DNA of 12,118 nucleotides, from assembly GCF_000186865.1 (NCBI RefSeq), contig NW_008705594.1, forward strand, positions 40,096-52,213, read 5' to 3'. Position numbers and translations under genes: made by a program. Shown here one piece after another: positions 1 through 7,022 of the stretch. The notes under the pieces are model-generated. The model worked only from the letters and a program-made list of their open reading frames with translations. It had not been told where the DNA came from and made no database searches. Each line of letters starts with the position of its first letter. The stretch's first letter is position 1. Origin of the DNA: Aureococcus anophagefferens. Lineage: Eukaryota; Sar; Pelagophyceae; Pelagomonadales; Pelagomonadaceae.

Positions 1-1
1 C

Positions 2-506
2 TTCGTGGACTTCAAGCGGGGTGAGCGGTGTCGGGCCATGAGTGCCGGGGACCCGTTTAGCCATCTCGCATTTGTTTTCTTTCTCTCGAGGGCCACAGCG
101 TTGGCCTCGAGATTCGCCGCGCTTCCCATTAGCGGAAGCTGGCGCGGGAGCGGTTAGGGTACCGGGCTTCCACAGTGTTGGAAGATTGCACGGTGACTCT
201 CAGTGATCCGTTATCCTCTTTTCTTTGTCTGCACCCGGACGGCGCCCAGTGTGGCGCCAGTCGCGATTGCAGCTACTTCTTTCTTGGAACCTACCACAGT
301 GTTGGTCAGGAGACACCTAGAAAGAACTGGAGGTGGCCACATTGTTGGCACTCGAGGGCGGGGCTGGTTACTATGGCCAGTCGAGCTTCCCTTCTCCAGA
401 CCGGCTGTCACCCGCGTGTCTAGATGCTTATCCACTGGACCCGGGTGATGCGCCATGGACTGACCAAGTTCTCACAGGAGGACGAGGTCAGAGGTACGTC
501 GATTGA
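2..506 (+). CDS. Exon-like fragments of an unrecognised gene, left-truncated
   Basis: Coding-like sequence enters from the left edge. One frame is open from base 2 to a TAG at 155-157. Bases about 175-320 are open in two frames at once, and I cannot tell which is real. A third frame is open at 321-503, directly after a TAG (318-320) that could also be a splice acceptor, and ends at TGA 504-506. Its C-terminal part reads ...DPGDAPWTDQVLTGGRGQRY and has a purine-N-pyrimidine codon pattern typical of coding DNA. A possible donor, CAGAG|GTACGT, lies at 493/494, so the exon may end there rather than at the stop. I do not recognise the family. The exon model is inference; a decayed gene or repeat-borne coding piece is equally possible. 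Confidence 0.3.
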
Positions 507-680
507 TCCTTTCGGGGACTTCGTGTGGGTGGGCCTTGAGGCTCACTCAACTTACCCTTTATGCCAAATTATTATCTTGATTGACTAGAAAGCTACTTTG
601 TACAGGTAATCTTCGATTAGCCAGGAAAGTAGCGCCCAGAGGAGAGAGAGAGAATGAGCTGTTATTTATTATTGCAGCTC
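460..680 (+). repeat. Long inverted repeat, left arm (221 bp)
   Basis: This segment is the reverse complement of 10133-10353. I aligned the two by eye over 221 bp with no gaps and seven mismatches (about 97% identity). Weaker similarity continues a few bases outward to a shared CATG near 454. The arm includes a GA microsatellite (about 641-655), a possible splice donor GTACGT at 494 and a possible acceptor TTATTATTGCAG ending at 677. The two arms enclose 9.45 kb of mixed sequence. This fits long terminal inverted repeats of a DNA element, or two oppositely oriented insertions of one dispersed repeat. I found no convincing target-site duplication outside the arms. Confidence 0.88.
494..677 (+). 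other. Candidate spliceosomal intron inside the left repeat arm
   Basis: GTACGT at 494 and a pyrimidine/A-rich tract ending TTGCAG at 677 would bound a 184-nt intron. It fills nearly the whole repeat, leaving 34 bp of exon-like sequence on the 5' side and three bases on the 3' side. The inverted copy at 10133-10353 keeps both sites on the minus strand. An intron that is itself the core of a repeat would resemble an introner-type element. This is inference from splice-site-like motifs only; no transcript supports it. Confidence 0.3.
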
Positions 681-807
681 ACCAAAAGCGCCACTAAAAC
701 TTACTAAAACTTAATAAAAATGATGCTGTCTACTCTTTGATAGCAATATTATTACAATATCAAACCAAACCAAAACAACACCAAAACACAACACCAAACA
801 CTCTAAT
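681..807 (+). promoter_or_regulatory. A/C-rich leader upstream of the 808 start
   Basis: From about 752 to 807 the plus strand is almost free of G and consists of CAA- and ACCAAA-like repeats, directly before ATG 808. Unstructured CAA-rich leaders precede coding regions in some viral and highly translated mRNAs. That comparison is from general knowledge; the sequence shows only the composition and position. Confidence 0.3.
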
Positions 808-1419
808 ATGCCTTCCAAGACTATTAGCATGAAGGGCGTCAAGTTGGTCGGCAAGGCTCGTACCAATGACGGACAAACTGTAAGGATAAAACCTTTCTGA
901 AACTCTGCGTGGACTTTACAGGCCATGTCATTGACAAAGTCGGCCGAGACTCCCATATCCAACCAGTGAAACACCAGACTTATAAACTCCATCGGCCCGT
1001 TCTGATCCGTAGGCGAGTACAGTGTGTTATCCACAGTTAAATTCAACACGAACAGCCCAAGATTTTTGGGTTCAATGTCAGCATTTTCTCTATCCGTTAG
1101 AAGACCAGACCCGAATAGGGTACTGGAAGAACCTAATGTGGCTACGCCACGCACGCGCAATTTCTACTATTTTGGAAAAAAACGTGCTCGTCGCGCAGCG
1201 CGATTAGGTACATTCCAGAACTTCAGCATAGACACCAAACCAAGTTTACAATATTCTCCTGAGTTTTTGTCTGAAAAAATGATGGCCGTCTTGTTATTCA
1301 AAATGATATACAAGAAATTCCAACCAATATGGAGAAGAATGACCGCAACTATTCGCCAGAGACGATCTTCATCCGCATGCGTCTTGGACAAAGTTTCACA
1401 ATGGACGGTCCAGTTTTAG
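808..1419 (+). CDS. Unrecognised basic protein; frame interrupted only by TGA codons
   Basis: ATG 808 opens a frame that reaches TAG 1417-1419, with only three interruptions, all TGA (898-900, 967-969 and 1000-1002). No TAA or TAG occurs internally. Two explanations fit. Two short introns, 880-921 (GTAAGG...TTTACAG, 42 nt) and about 968-1021 (GTGAAA...GTACAG, 54 nt), remove all three TGAs and keep the frame. Alternatively TGA is read as tryptophan. The region after 1003 is strongly basic (for example FGKKRARRAAR near 1171) and looks like a nucleic-acid-binding or coat-type tail. The minus strand is also open over 711-1160, so strand choice is not certain. I do not recognise the family. The 3' part overlaps the next ORF in another frame. 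Confidence 0.35.
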
Positions 1420-1847
1420 ACAAGGATGGCAACATCTCACATCTGCGCATTGATTTTGACGCAAATGATCGCGAAAGATTCTTAGAAAACCAGAAGGTGA
1501 TGGACCTGTTCAAAGATCAATTTGCTGGATTCAATGTTTTACTCTTCAGTCGCAAAGGAAGTATTGATGTTGTGTGCTACGACTATTGCACTCTTGAAGG
1601 ACCCCATCCATCTCTTGATCACGTTTTCGATTTTCATTTAAAGAAAAAGTCCTCAATCCGCCCCGGAACTCTAGGTCTGCGGCAGCAAATCAGTACCTTT
1701 CACGAATTAATTGCGACGGACGAAAAGACCACTACCATCCACTCTTTTGACCAATCAGGATATGGAACAGTTGACATTATTCAAAATACAATCAAGAAGT
1801 GTCAGCTCTTAGCCAAATTGAACGCAAGGTGGTTGCAGCGCAATTAG
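1276..1847 (+). CDS. Unrecognised 172-aa protein (ATG 1329), overlapping the previous frame
   Basis: The frame is open from 1276 and ends at TAG 1845-1847. ATG 1329 gives 172 aa, but the residues before it also read like protein, so the true start may lie upstream. If TGA were tryptophan the frame would extend back to about 1135. The sequence is a mixed alpha/beta-looking globular protein with many acidic and aromatic residues (for example VVCYDYCTLEGPHPSLDHVF near residue 78). No signal peptide, membrane segment or known motif was seen. It overlaps the 808-1419 frame by at least 91 bp, a layout more usual in compact viral or mobile-element genomes than in host genes. Function unknown. Confidence 0.42.
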
Positions 1848-2367
1848 ATACATTCTTATGTAAGGGAAACATTAACCTACCCTCCTAAATCCTACGATTT
1901 ATGTGCCTTTCCTCTATGGCTACACTTGTCCATCCTCCGTAGGCGACACAAAATTCCACAATGGTTGCACCACATCATCAACAAGCATCCGGACTTGCCC
2001 CTGGGGACTATCCGTTGGGAGGCCGTTGACGGGGCTGGAGAGACCGTTGGGGGAAGTGCCCCTGGCGTCCTGTGGTGCAATGATGCCAGTGTGGTAGAAC
2101 GGAGAGCAGGTGCGGACAGCAGGTGCGGACAGCCTTTCTTGGACGGAATTTCCAAACCACAACATTAGGAACTCCAATTGCGCGTATGCTGACTTTACAT
2201 CCCATTTTACAAATGTATCAAACTAATTGCCTTGGCGTGTCCTGAAGCCTTGCAGGATCATTCACGTGGATTTGCGATAATCAAAGCCGCATTGGCAGTA
2301 GTCTATGTAAACAGGATACTTGCTATTCAGTCTCCCCTCTCGGACATAAGTCAAAGCTGGAGCCGCG
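1848..2367. other. No clear gene; 13-bp tandem duplication at 2106-2131
   Basis: Short open frames exist on both strands (plus 1926-2168, minus 1920-2177), and each looks moderately protein-like, so neither can be chosen. The stretch contains a perfect tandem duplication of a 13-bp unit, GCAGGTGCGGACA, at 2106-2131. I see no RNA gene or promoter that can be supported. Confidence 0.4.
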
Positions 2368-2710
2368 ATGACAGCGACGGCGACGTTGGGTCCGGGAGAG
2401 GAGAAATCCATCCCAGTTCGCCATGGTCACTCCTGAGGGGAAGCTGGAGGTCTTCATGTCGGAGGTCATGCAGTTTGGAAGATCTTACGGTCCTTCCGTG
2501 GGCCAGTCTATGATGGACGCAATATGCGTGATCACTAGGCAGGAGTTTGACCGCAGGGACCGGCCCGTCATCCAGGCGGCGCTGCGCACGGAGGCGCACC
2601 AAAGGACGCGCCAGCGAGGCCTGGTGCATGTGGATGCGGCGGCGGGAGATTATAGCTCGGAAGATAGTCGACGAGGAGGAGAAGCGGCGCGAGGCCAGTG
2701 GCTACTTTGA
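2368..2710 (+). pseudogene. Broken GC-rich exon of an unrecognised gene
   Basis: Coding-like sequence with high GC at third positions moves through three frames. ATG 2368 opens a short frame (about 18 codons). ATG 2423, in a strong CGCCATGG context, opens a second frame with a good protein (MVTPEGKLEVFMSEVMQFGR...). Near 2612 the coding signal moves to the third frame (...RKIVDEEEKRREASGYFE, about 2650-2709). The last frame ends at a possible splice donor, TTTGAG|GTGAGG, near 2711. Each step equals one extra base, so this is probably a decayed exon carrying one or two indels, or one with sequencing errors. The ATG at 2423 could be the genuine start, leaving only the second shift. The encoded protein is charged and helical-looking, with no recognised domain. 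Confidence 0.4.
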
Positions 2711-3015
2711 GGTGAGGTCCAATGTATTCAATTTGAGTGTAAGCGAAAATGGATTTATAAGAAAGGGGATAAGAAGAGTTGGTCATTACCGGAGAAAGCA
2801 CGGTCGTAAGAACTACACGGCAAGGAGTGCTTATCTCGGTTCGGAGGTGGTTCAGGCTAGCTCGACATAGCCGATGCCTGGAAGCAGGGTACTACCTTCA
2901 TGTGAAAATATACGCAATGCATTGGCTTACTCTCGCCTTCTGCATTTTTTCTCAATGACGTTCTCTTCATCTATGATGATTTCCCACTCGCACACCCCTT
3001 GATCTCCTTAAGTGA
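2711..3015. other. Possible intron or spacer, no gene seen
   Basis: This AT-richer stretch begins with the GTGAGG donor-like site and contains no convincing coding signal. The frame to 2870 is simply the exon frame continuing past the donor and has lost the GC-rich codon pattern. It lies between the broken exon and the 3' end of the minus-strand ORF. Confidence 0.35.
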
Positions 3016-3513
3016 TCATACACGTTTGGCAATGACGGGCCGAATACCACCAAGCTCATTTTCCAAGACCGCGCCAACGGTTGTGATCCCTGGTTCCCAA
3101 AGAGTCATTTTGACGCCCGCACTATGTCCATTAATAAACTGCAGCTTTAAAACTAGCATTAATATGAGCTTGTCTCTCTGAAAAAGCCCGCTAATCGATA
3201 CTGATGAGATCACACATGGAACCCATGTTGGGACCGCATCGAATACTACGACGTCGAATGCATTAAGCAAGTAATGCGCTTTATCGCCTCTTACACAGCG
3301 TTTACATCTCGGGGCATTTTCACGCGCTGCGGGGTTGTATCCACGAGACTTGTAGAAGGCTTTCTGCTCACACTTGCTCGCAGCAGGCCCCACAAAATGA
3401 TCGAAATCTCCATGGTATGGTCTTCCACAGTGAAGGAGGCCGCATTCACACCATCCATATTCGATTGGGACGGAGTCAGAGTTAGTGTCAGCATTACGAG
3501 AATCGAGATTCAT
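3016..3513 (-). CDS. Uncharacterised 165-aa cysteine-rich protein
   Basis: A complete ORF runs from ATG 3511-3513 to TGA at 3016. The N-terminal half carries a possible zinc-binding pattern: C22-x-C24-x4-C29, H34, H39, C48 and C70-x2-C73, with the linker GRPYHGDFDHF between the first and second groups. The C-terminal half (about 80-165) is hydrophobic and beta-rich, with no further Cys pair. Codon use is unbiased and plausible for a real gene. No signal peptide is visible. A zinc-ribbon or treble-clef-like fold is inference from spacing alone; I recognise no family. The ORF stands between debris of other origin and could be an exon of a longer gene or part of a mobile element. Confidence 0.45.
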   Translation of the reverse strand: MNLDSRNADTNSDSVPIEYGWCECGLLHCGRPYHGDFDHFVGPAASKCEQKAFYKSRGYNPAARENAPRCKRCVRGDKAHYLLNAFDVVVFDAVPTWVPCVISSVSISGLFQRDKLILMLVLKLQFINGHSAGVKMTLWEPGITTVGAVLENELGGIRPVIAKRV

Positions 3514-3790
3514 GTTAAGCCAAAAGCGCCATTACCAAGATGGAAACAACAAGAGGTTAGGCACGATACATCTGACCAGGACAAATAAGCTTGTTAAGTC
3601 CATTCTAAAATAGGTACACCTGGGTAATTTTCGAGGCCCGCTCTACCGCCTCGTCGATCCCGCGGTCCGCGGGGGTGCCGCGCTGTCGCCGGTCGCGGTC
3701 GTTGCGCCCGCGGCGGCCGCCAAACGCGCGCAACGCAGCGCCGCGCGGCGCACCGCAAATCATCCCGAGCAGACCGAAAACGCCCTTGCC

Positions 3791-4866
3791 ATGGGCGGCG
3801 GCCAGGGCAAGGCCGCCGAGGGCGGCGGCGGCGCCTTGGAGGCGTGCGACCACACGCCCATCTTCGCGTGCTACGACGGCCTCCCCGAGGAGGAGGCGAT
3901 CAAAGCCAAGGAGCAGGTCGCCGCGTCGTTCGTGCGCGTCGTCGTCCCCGACGGCAAGTCCATCTTCGAATCGAAGGTCGGCCGCCGCGACATGCTCATC
4001 GTGGAAAAGGGCGAGCTCCGCATGGTCTCGTGCCACGGCGAGAAGAACAAAAAGGACCGGCCTTTGATCAATATGGTCGCCCAGGGCGAGATGATAGGCA
4101 TGATGGAGCTCGTACGCGACGTCGAGTCCGAGCGCGACGAGTCCACGGGCGAGTTCCCGACGGACGTCTGCGCGGTCGGCAAGGCGGCGCTTCTCGTGCT
4201 CTCGCAGGAGGTCTACCTGAAGAACCTGCTGACGAACACGGGCGACAAGGCAGCGAAGCTGTTTTGTGATAATTTCGAAGCGCTCACGTGCGCGTCCGTC
4301 GTCGACTGGCTGCGAAAAGTTAAAGTCTTATCCGGCCTCGACGACGAGTGCATGAACAAATTCGCGAACATCGCCCACTTCAAGTCGAGGTTCGCGGACA
4401 AATTGGTCGTCGCCCAGGACGCCAAGCTCACGAAGCTCCACGTCGTGCTGTTGGGCGCGCTGCGGGTCCACTGCCACGACTCGCGCGGCAACGAGATCAC
4501 CGTCGGCCACCTCCAGTCGGGCGACTTCTTCGGCGAGTCGAGCCTGTTGAACAACGACGACAAGGACCACGGTTTTTTGCCATTAGGGTCGACAGCGTCC
4601 GTGACGACGGAGAGCGAATGCCTCTTCATCTACTTCGACGCGGACAAGATGCGCGAGGTCATCGAGACGATGCCACCGTGACGAAGCAGATCGACGAGTA
4701 CATCAAGCAGAGAATCACGGCCCAGCTCCTCGCCATGAGCCTCACTTTATTCGACACCATGCGGCCCGCGGCCATCGCGCTCTTCACCTCCGTCTTCGAG
4801 ATCCACACGTACGGCCCGGGCGACGTCATCGTCAAGGAGGGCCAGTCGGGCGACTTCTTCTACGTG
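3791..4866 (+). pseudogene. Cyclic-nucleotide-binding (CNB) domain protein, frameshifted and truncated
   Basis: The first frame encodes 296 aa from ATG 3791 (Gly-rich MGGGQGK start, which fits the N-myristoylation consensus) and stops at TGA 4679-4681. It holds two CNB-like domains of the kind found in cGMP/cAMP-dependent kinase regulatory regions: about 45-145 and about 180-288. The second has a clear phosphate-binding cassette start (GDFFGES, 245-251). In both domains the arginine that normally contacts the cyclic phosphate is missing: the second reads STAS where RTA[ST] is usual. At 4678 the coding sequence continues one base back (VTKQIDEYIKQRI...), entering a third CNB domain (YGPGDVIVKEGQSGDFFYV) that breaks off at about 4866 in the middle of its beta barrel. 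No kinase domain is present. The frame is open upstream to 3614, giving a possible Ala/Arg-rich extension. One missing base plus the lost 3' end suggest a dead or partial copy. Confidence 0.8.
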
Positions 4867-4914
4867 CCGGGAACCTACATGAAGATTAGCAGGCCCGTGA
4901 GCCGCCAGCGCTAG

Positions 4915-5685
4915 TGGCGGCAGCCGGCCCGCCGCCACAGCCTTTTGCGCAGCAGAGGCAACCGGGAGGCGGGGCACATTTATCAGCAGAGGCAACAGAG
5001 TTTGTTCCCGGGGGGGGGGCAACACCAGCAGCGAGCAGCGGCCCCGGCTCCGGGCCCGGCCCCAGATTCGCCAGCGCGGTATCGAGCGCAGGTCGTCGAT
5101 CCGCCGGCGTCGCCTGGGTTGGAGCTGGCGAAGACGGTGTATGCGAATATCAATAGTAAGTGGTGCGAGGTCAATGTCATGGGCCACCGCAATGGGATGA
5201 TCAGCGTGTCATGGACTGGCGGGCAGTCGCAGCAACTGTGTTTTACAGAGTTGCCTCGGAGCGAGGTCCGGACACTTGAGGAGCACAACAGTTTGAAAGG
5301 GCGTTTTCTTATTGCGCAGTTTCCCATGCTTGCGCGTTTCTTCGGTGGTGCCGGAGAGGCGGAGCAGCAGCAGTACATCAGAATGCTGGCAAGTGGAGTT
5401 AAGTCAGTTGCCGGCGACGCCTATGATACTACCGTCAAAGCTTGTGCAGTGGAACGGAATATCTCAGACATCGGGATGACAGAGGGCATGATGATCGAAA
5501 TGTTTGCAAGCGGCCCGCAGACGCCTCAGGAGGCTTTTCTTGGTCACGTCACCTCCAAGCTGGCTGAGGCCATCAGGACGTCTCAGCAGAGCGGCGACAG
5601 TTTGGTTAAGATCACGGATGCGTCGACTAAGGTAGCAAACCTTGGCCCTCAGGTTTGGGAGGCGGTGACAACGGGCACCGGCTAA
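4915..5685 (+). CDS. Unrecognised 246-257-aa protein with Gln/Pro-rich N-terminus
   Basis: The frame is open from 4915 to TAA 5683-5685. No ATG lies near its 5' end, so it begins at a non-ATG codon, by splicing, or as a fusion: it lies in the same frame as the CNB tail, separated by TAG 4912-4914. Residues 1-60 are low-complexity, rich in Gln, Pro and Ala (QHQQRAAAPAPGPAPDSPA). The rest is a helical, globular-looking domain with no recognised motif. The layout (disordered start, helical body, in-frame stop, then a further ORF) resembles a gag-type structural protein. That is a guess from shape only; no zinc knuckle was found. Two GCAGAGGCAAC copies (about 4952 and 4985) form a short direct repeat at the start. 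Confidence 0.45.
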   Translation, partial: WRQPARRHSLLRSRGNREAGHIYQQRQQSLFPGGGQHQQRAAAPAPGPAPDSPARYRAQVVDPPASPGLELAKTVYANINSKWCEVNVMGHRNGMISVSWTGGQSQQLCFTELPRSEVRTLEEHNSLKGRFLIAQFPMLARFFGGAGEAEQQQYIRMLASGVKSVAGDAYDTTVKACAVERNISDIGMTEGMMIEMFASGPQTPQEAFLGHVTSKLAEAIRTSQQSGDSLVKITDASTKVANLGPQVWEAVTTGTG

Positions 5686-6033
5686 GCGTACTCTAAGCAC
5701 GTGCTCGAGAGCACCAGTGATCCGGGCGCTCGGACGGCGCGCGTGCTTTTGGACATGGGTACTGGCGTGCAAGGCGCAGAGAATTTGTTGCGGGTAGCGC
5801 GGTCTCGGGGTGATTTTCCGGGGAAGGTCCCGCAGATGGGGCATGGCCCCCTTTTCCCGTCCATGCGAGCCGACACCCAGCAACATGCGGAGGCAGCATC
5901 TGGTCTCGCCGGGCGTGGTTGTCAGCCAGATAATGCCATGCGCTTATTCAGCGTCGAAATCACTGTCGAGAGAGGACTCGTTATTGGGCTCGATCGTAAA
6001 CGGATTGTTCGCCGAGTGGGCCAAGCAGGATAA
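5686..6033 (+). CDS. In-frame continuation ORF after TAA, unrecognised
   Basis: Directly after TAA 5683-5685 the same frame stays open for 115 codons to TAA 6031-6033, with codon usage like the preceding ORF. The product contains LLDMGTGVQGAENLLRVARS and a basic tail (GLDRKRIVRRVGQAG). Either the TAA is a nonsense mutation in one longer gene, or it is suppressed, or a second protein starts at an internal ATG (5755). A competing frame at 5810-6145 is also open and reads well after about 5940, suggesting a further shift. No function can be assigned. Confidence 0.38.
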   Translation, partial: AYSKHVLESTSDPGARTARVLLDMGTGVQGAENLLRVARSRGDFPGKVPQMGHGPLFPSMRADTQQHAEAASGLAGRGCQPDNAMRLFSVEITVERGLVIGLDRKRIVRRVGQAG

Positions 6034-6148
6034 GACGTTTTGCATCGGGCATCTGCGGGATAGACACTGCTCTTTGTTAGCCATTTTCCAAGGGAGCACT
6101 GCGGACCCTCCCCGGATGGGGGAATTTGCCCCATTCGCTGAATAAACC

Positions 6149-6340
6149 TATGCATGATACGACACATATCCTAGGAATCCTAGGCGAGGTTGTGGACCAC
6201 AAAGCGCTTGCAGTGCGATGTTCGAACGATCTCTGACTCTGAGTTTGGTATGTTGCGAGTCTCGAGGGGAGATTATGAGAGTACTTCGCAGTAGGAACTC
6301 GGGGTCGGACGTCCCGAAACTTCAGTCCATGCCCTGGGGA
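6149..6340 (+). repeat. Diverged inverted repeat, left arm, with coding-like peptide
   Basis: This arm matches the reverse complement of 6430-6569. The strong part is 6216-6336, where the plus strand reads MFERSLTLSLVCCESRGEIM and goes on to VLRSRNSGSDVPKLQSM. A second matching block is TGCATGATnCGACAC at 6151-6165. Between the blocks this arm has about 48 extra bases (6166-6213) containing the palindrome CCTAGGAATCCTAGG. Differences from the other arm are largely compatible with conserved amino acids, which points to an old coding repeat rather than a recent duplication. Confidence 0.65.
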
Positions 6341-6429
6341 AATACGCATAAACTGAGATCCTTCATCCCCGTCCCCTCAGCGCCGCGCGAGCGCCCGCAC
6401 GGGCGTCTTCGGCCCCTGCTTCGTCTCGC

Positions 6430-6569
6430 ACGACATGGAGTAACTTTTTGGGACCTCCGACCCCAACTTCCCACGGCGAAGTGCTCTCACTTTCTCCTCC
6501 TGTGGCCCGGAACATGCCAAACGCAGCGTCAGATATCGTTCAACCATCGTTAGTGTCGGATCATGCATA
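6430..6569 (-). repeat. Diverged inverted repeat, right arm, with coding-like peptide
   Basis: The minus strand reads MVERYLTLRLACSGPQEEKV followed by RALRRGKLGSEVPKSYSM, a clear homologue of the left-arm peptide (shared ERxLTL, LGSEVPK/SGSDVPK and SM). It sits within a minus-strand ORF of about 77 codons (6377-6610). The arms are separated by about 90 bp, so a transcript through both could fold back, though identity is only moderate. Family unknown. Confidence 0.65.
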
Positions 6570-6653
6570 GATTTGTTCTCCTCATGCCCGCAGTTGGTGT
6601 CCCATAACACACTACCCTTGAAAATGTGAAAATCCGTGCGGTGCGGAGCACCA

Positions 6654-7022
6654 TTAGGTTGAACCTTCCTCTAAAAGACGTGGATTTAATCCTATCCCTT
6701 TCGATAAAATGGAAGTTGAACCACCAACAAACACAGCCACGGAACAAACATTTGAACCACCAACAAACACATCTATCGCTTCTTCAAGAACTTTTTTACG
6801 AAATGAAGCATCACGTAAACGATAAGCAACTTTACACACTTCCGAACTGAGTCTGTCGAAATGGTATCGGATACAGATCAAGATGGTTATGGATAAAGAG
6901 CCCAGCACGCCGATAAAGCCCCCGCGCCGGGAAGAGCCAATGCCGACGCAAGAGCGCGACAAAGGCAAAGGAGCTGGCAAAAAGAATACAGAGAATACGG
7001 CGGAGAGAGACCATCCCGCCAA
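6654..7022 (-). CDS. Possible minus-strand exon, AT-rich, unrecognised
   Basis: The minus strand is open over 369 bp and ends at TAA 6654-6656. The portion 6654-6890 has a strong coding-like codon pattern and reads FDRLSSEVCKVAYRLRDASF, then a 12-residue repeat (VFVGGSNVCSVA / VFVGGSTSILSK). Beyond about 6890 composition changes to GC-rich and the opposite strand is the better coding candidate. The likely real part is therefore 6654-6890, a fragment cut at the composition boundary. The competing plus-strand reading (ATG 6709, MEVEPPTNTATEQT...) stops at TAA 6823-6825. Confidence 0.3.
   Translation of the reverse strand: MAGWSLSAVFSVFFLPAPLPLSRSCVGIGSSRRGGFIGVLGSLSITILICIRYHFDRLSSEVCKVAYRLRDASFRKKVLEEAIDVFVGGSNVCSVAVFVGGSTSILSKGIGLNPRLLEEGST
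6716..6771. repeat. 20-bp direct repeat, 36-bp period
   Basis: TTGAACCACCAACAAACACA occurs at 6716-6735 and again at 6752-6771. The period of 36 bp equals 12 codons, so the repeat encodes a repeated peptide on either strand. This suggests expansion inside a coding sequence. Confidence 0.8.

Noticed and set aside
170..305. CCACAGTGTTGG occurring twice, 124 bp apart
   Set aside because: A single 12-bp match without flanking similarity is too little to call a repeat.
711..1160. Minus-strand open frame of 149 codons
   Set aside because: It ends in a hydrophobic run that is simply the complement of the A/C-rich leader, and the plus strand has a better-supported start and leader. It is not excluded, only less likely.
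1920..2177. Competing ORFs on both strands
   Set aside because: Both are short, lack an ATG near the 5' end on the minus strand, and neither shows a domain. No basis to choose.
3605..4629. Several long open frames on other frames and on the minus strand across the CNB gene
   Set aside because: They arise from the high GC content of the region. Only the CNB frame shows a recognisable domain.
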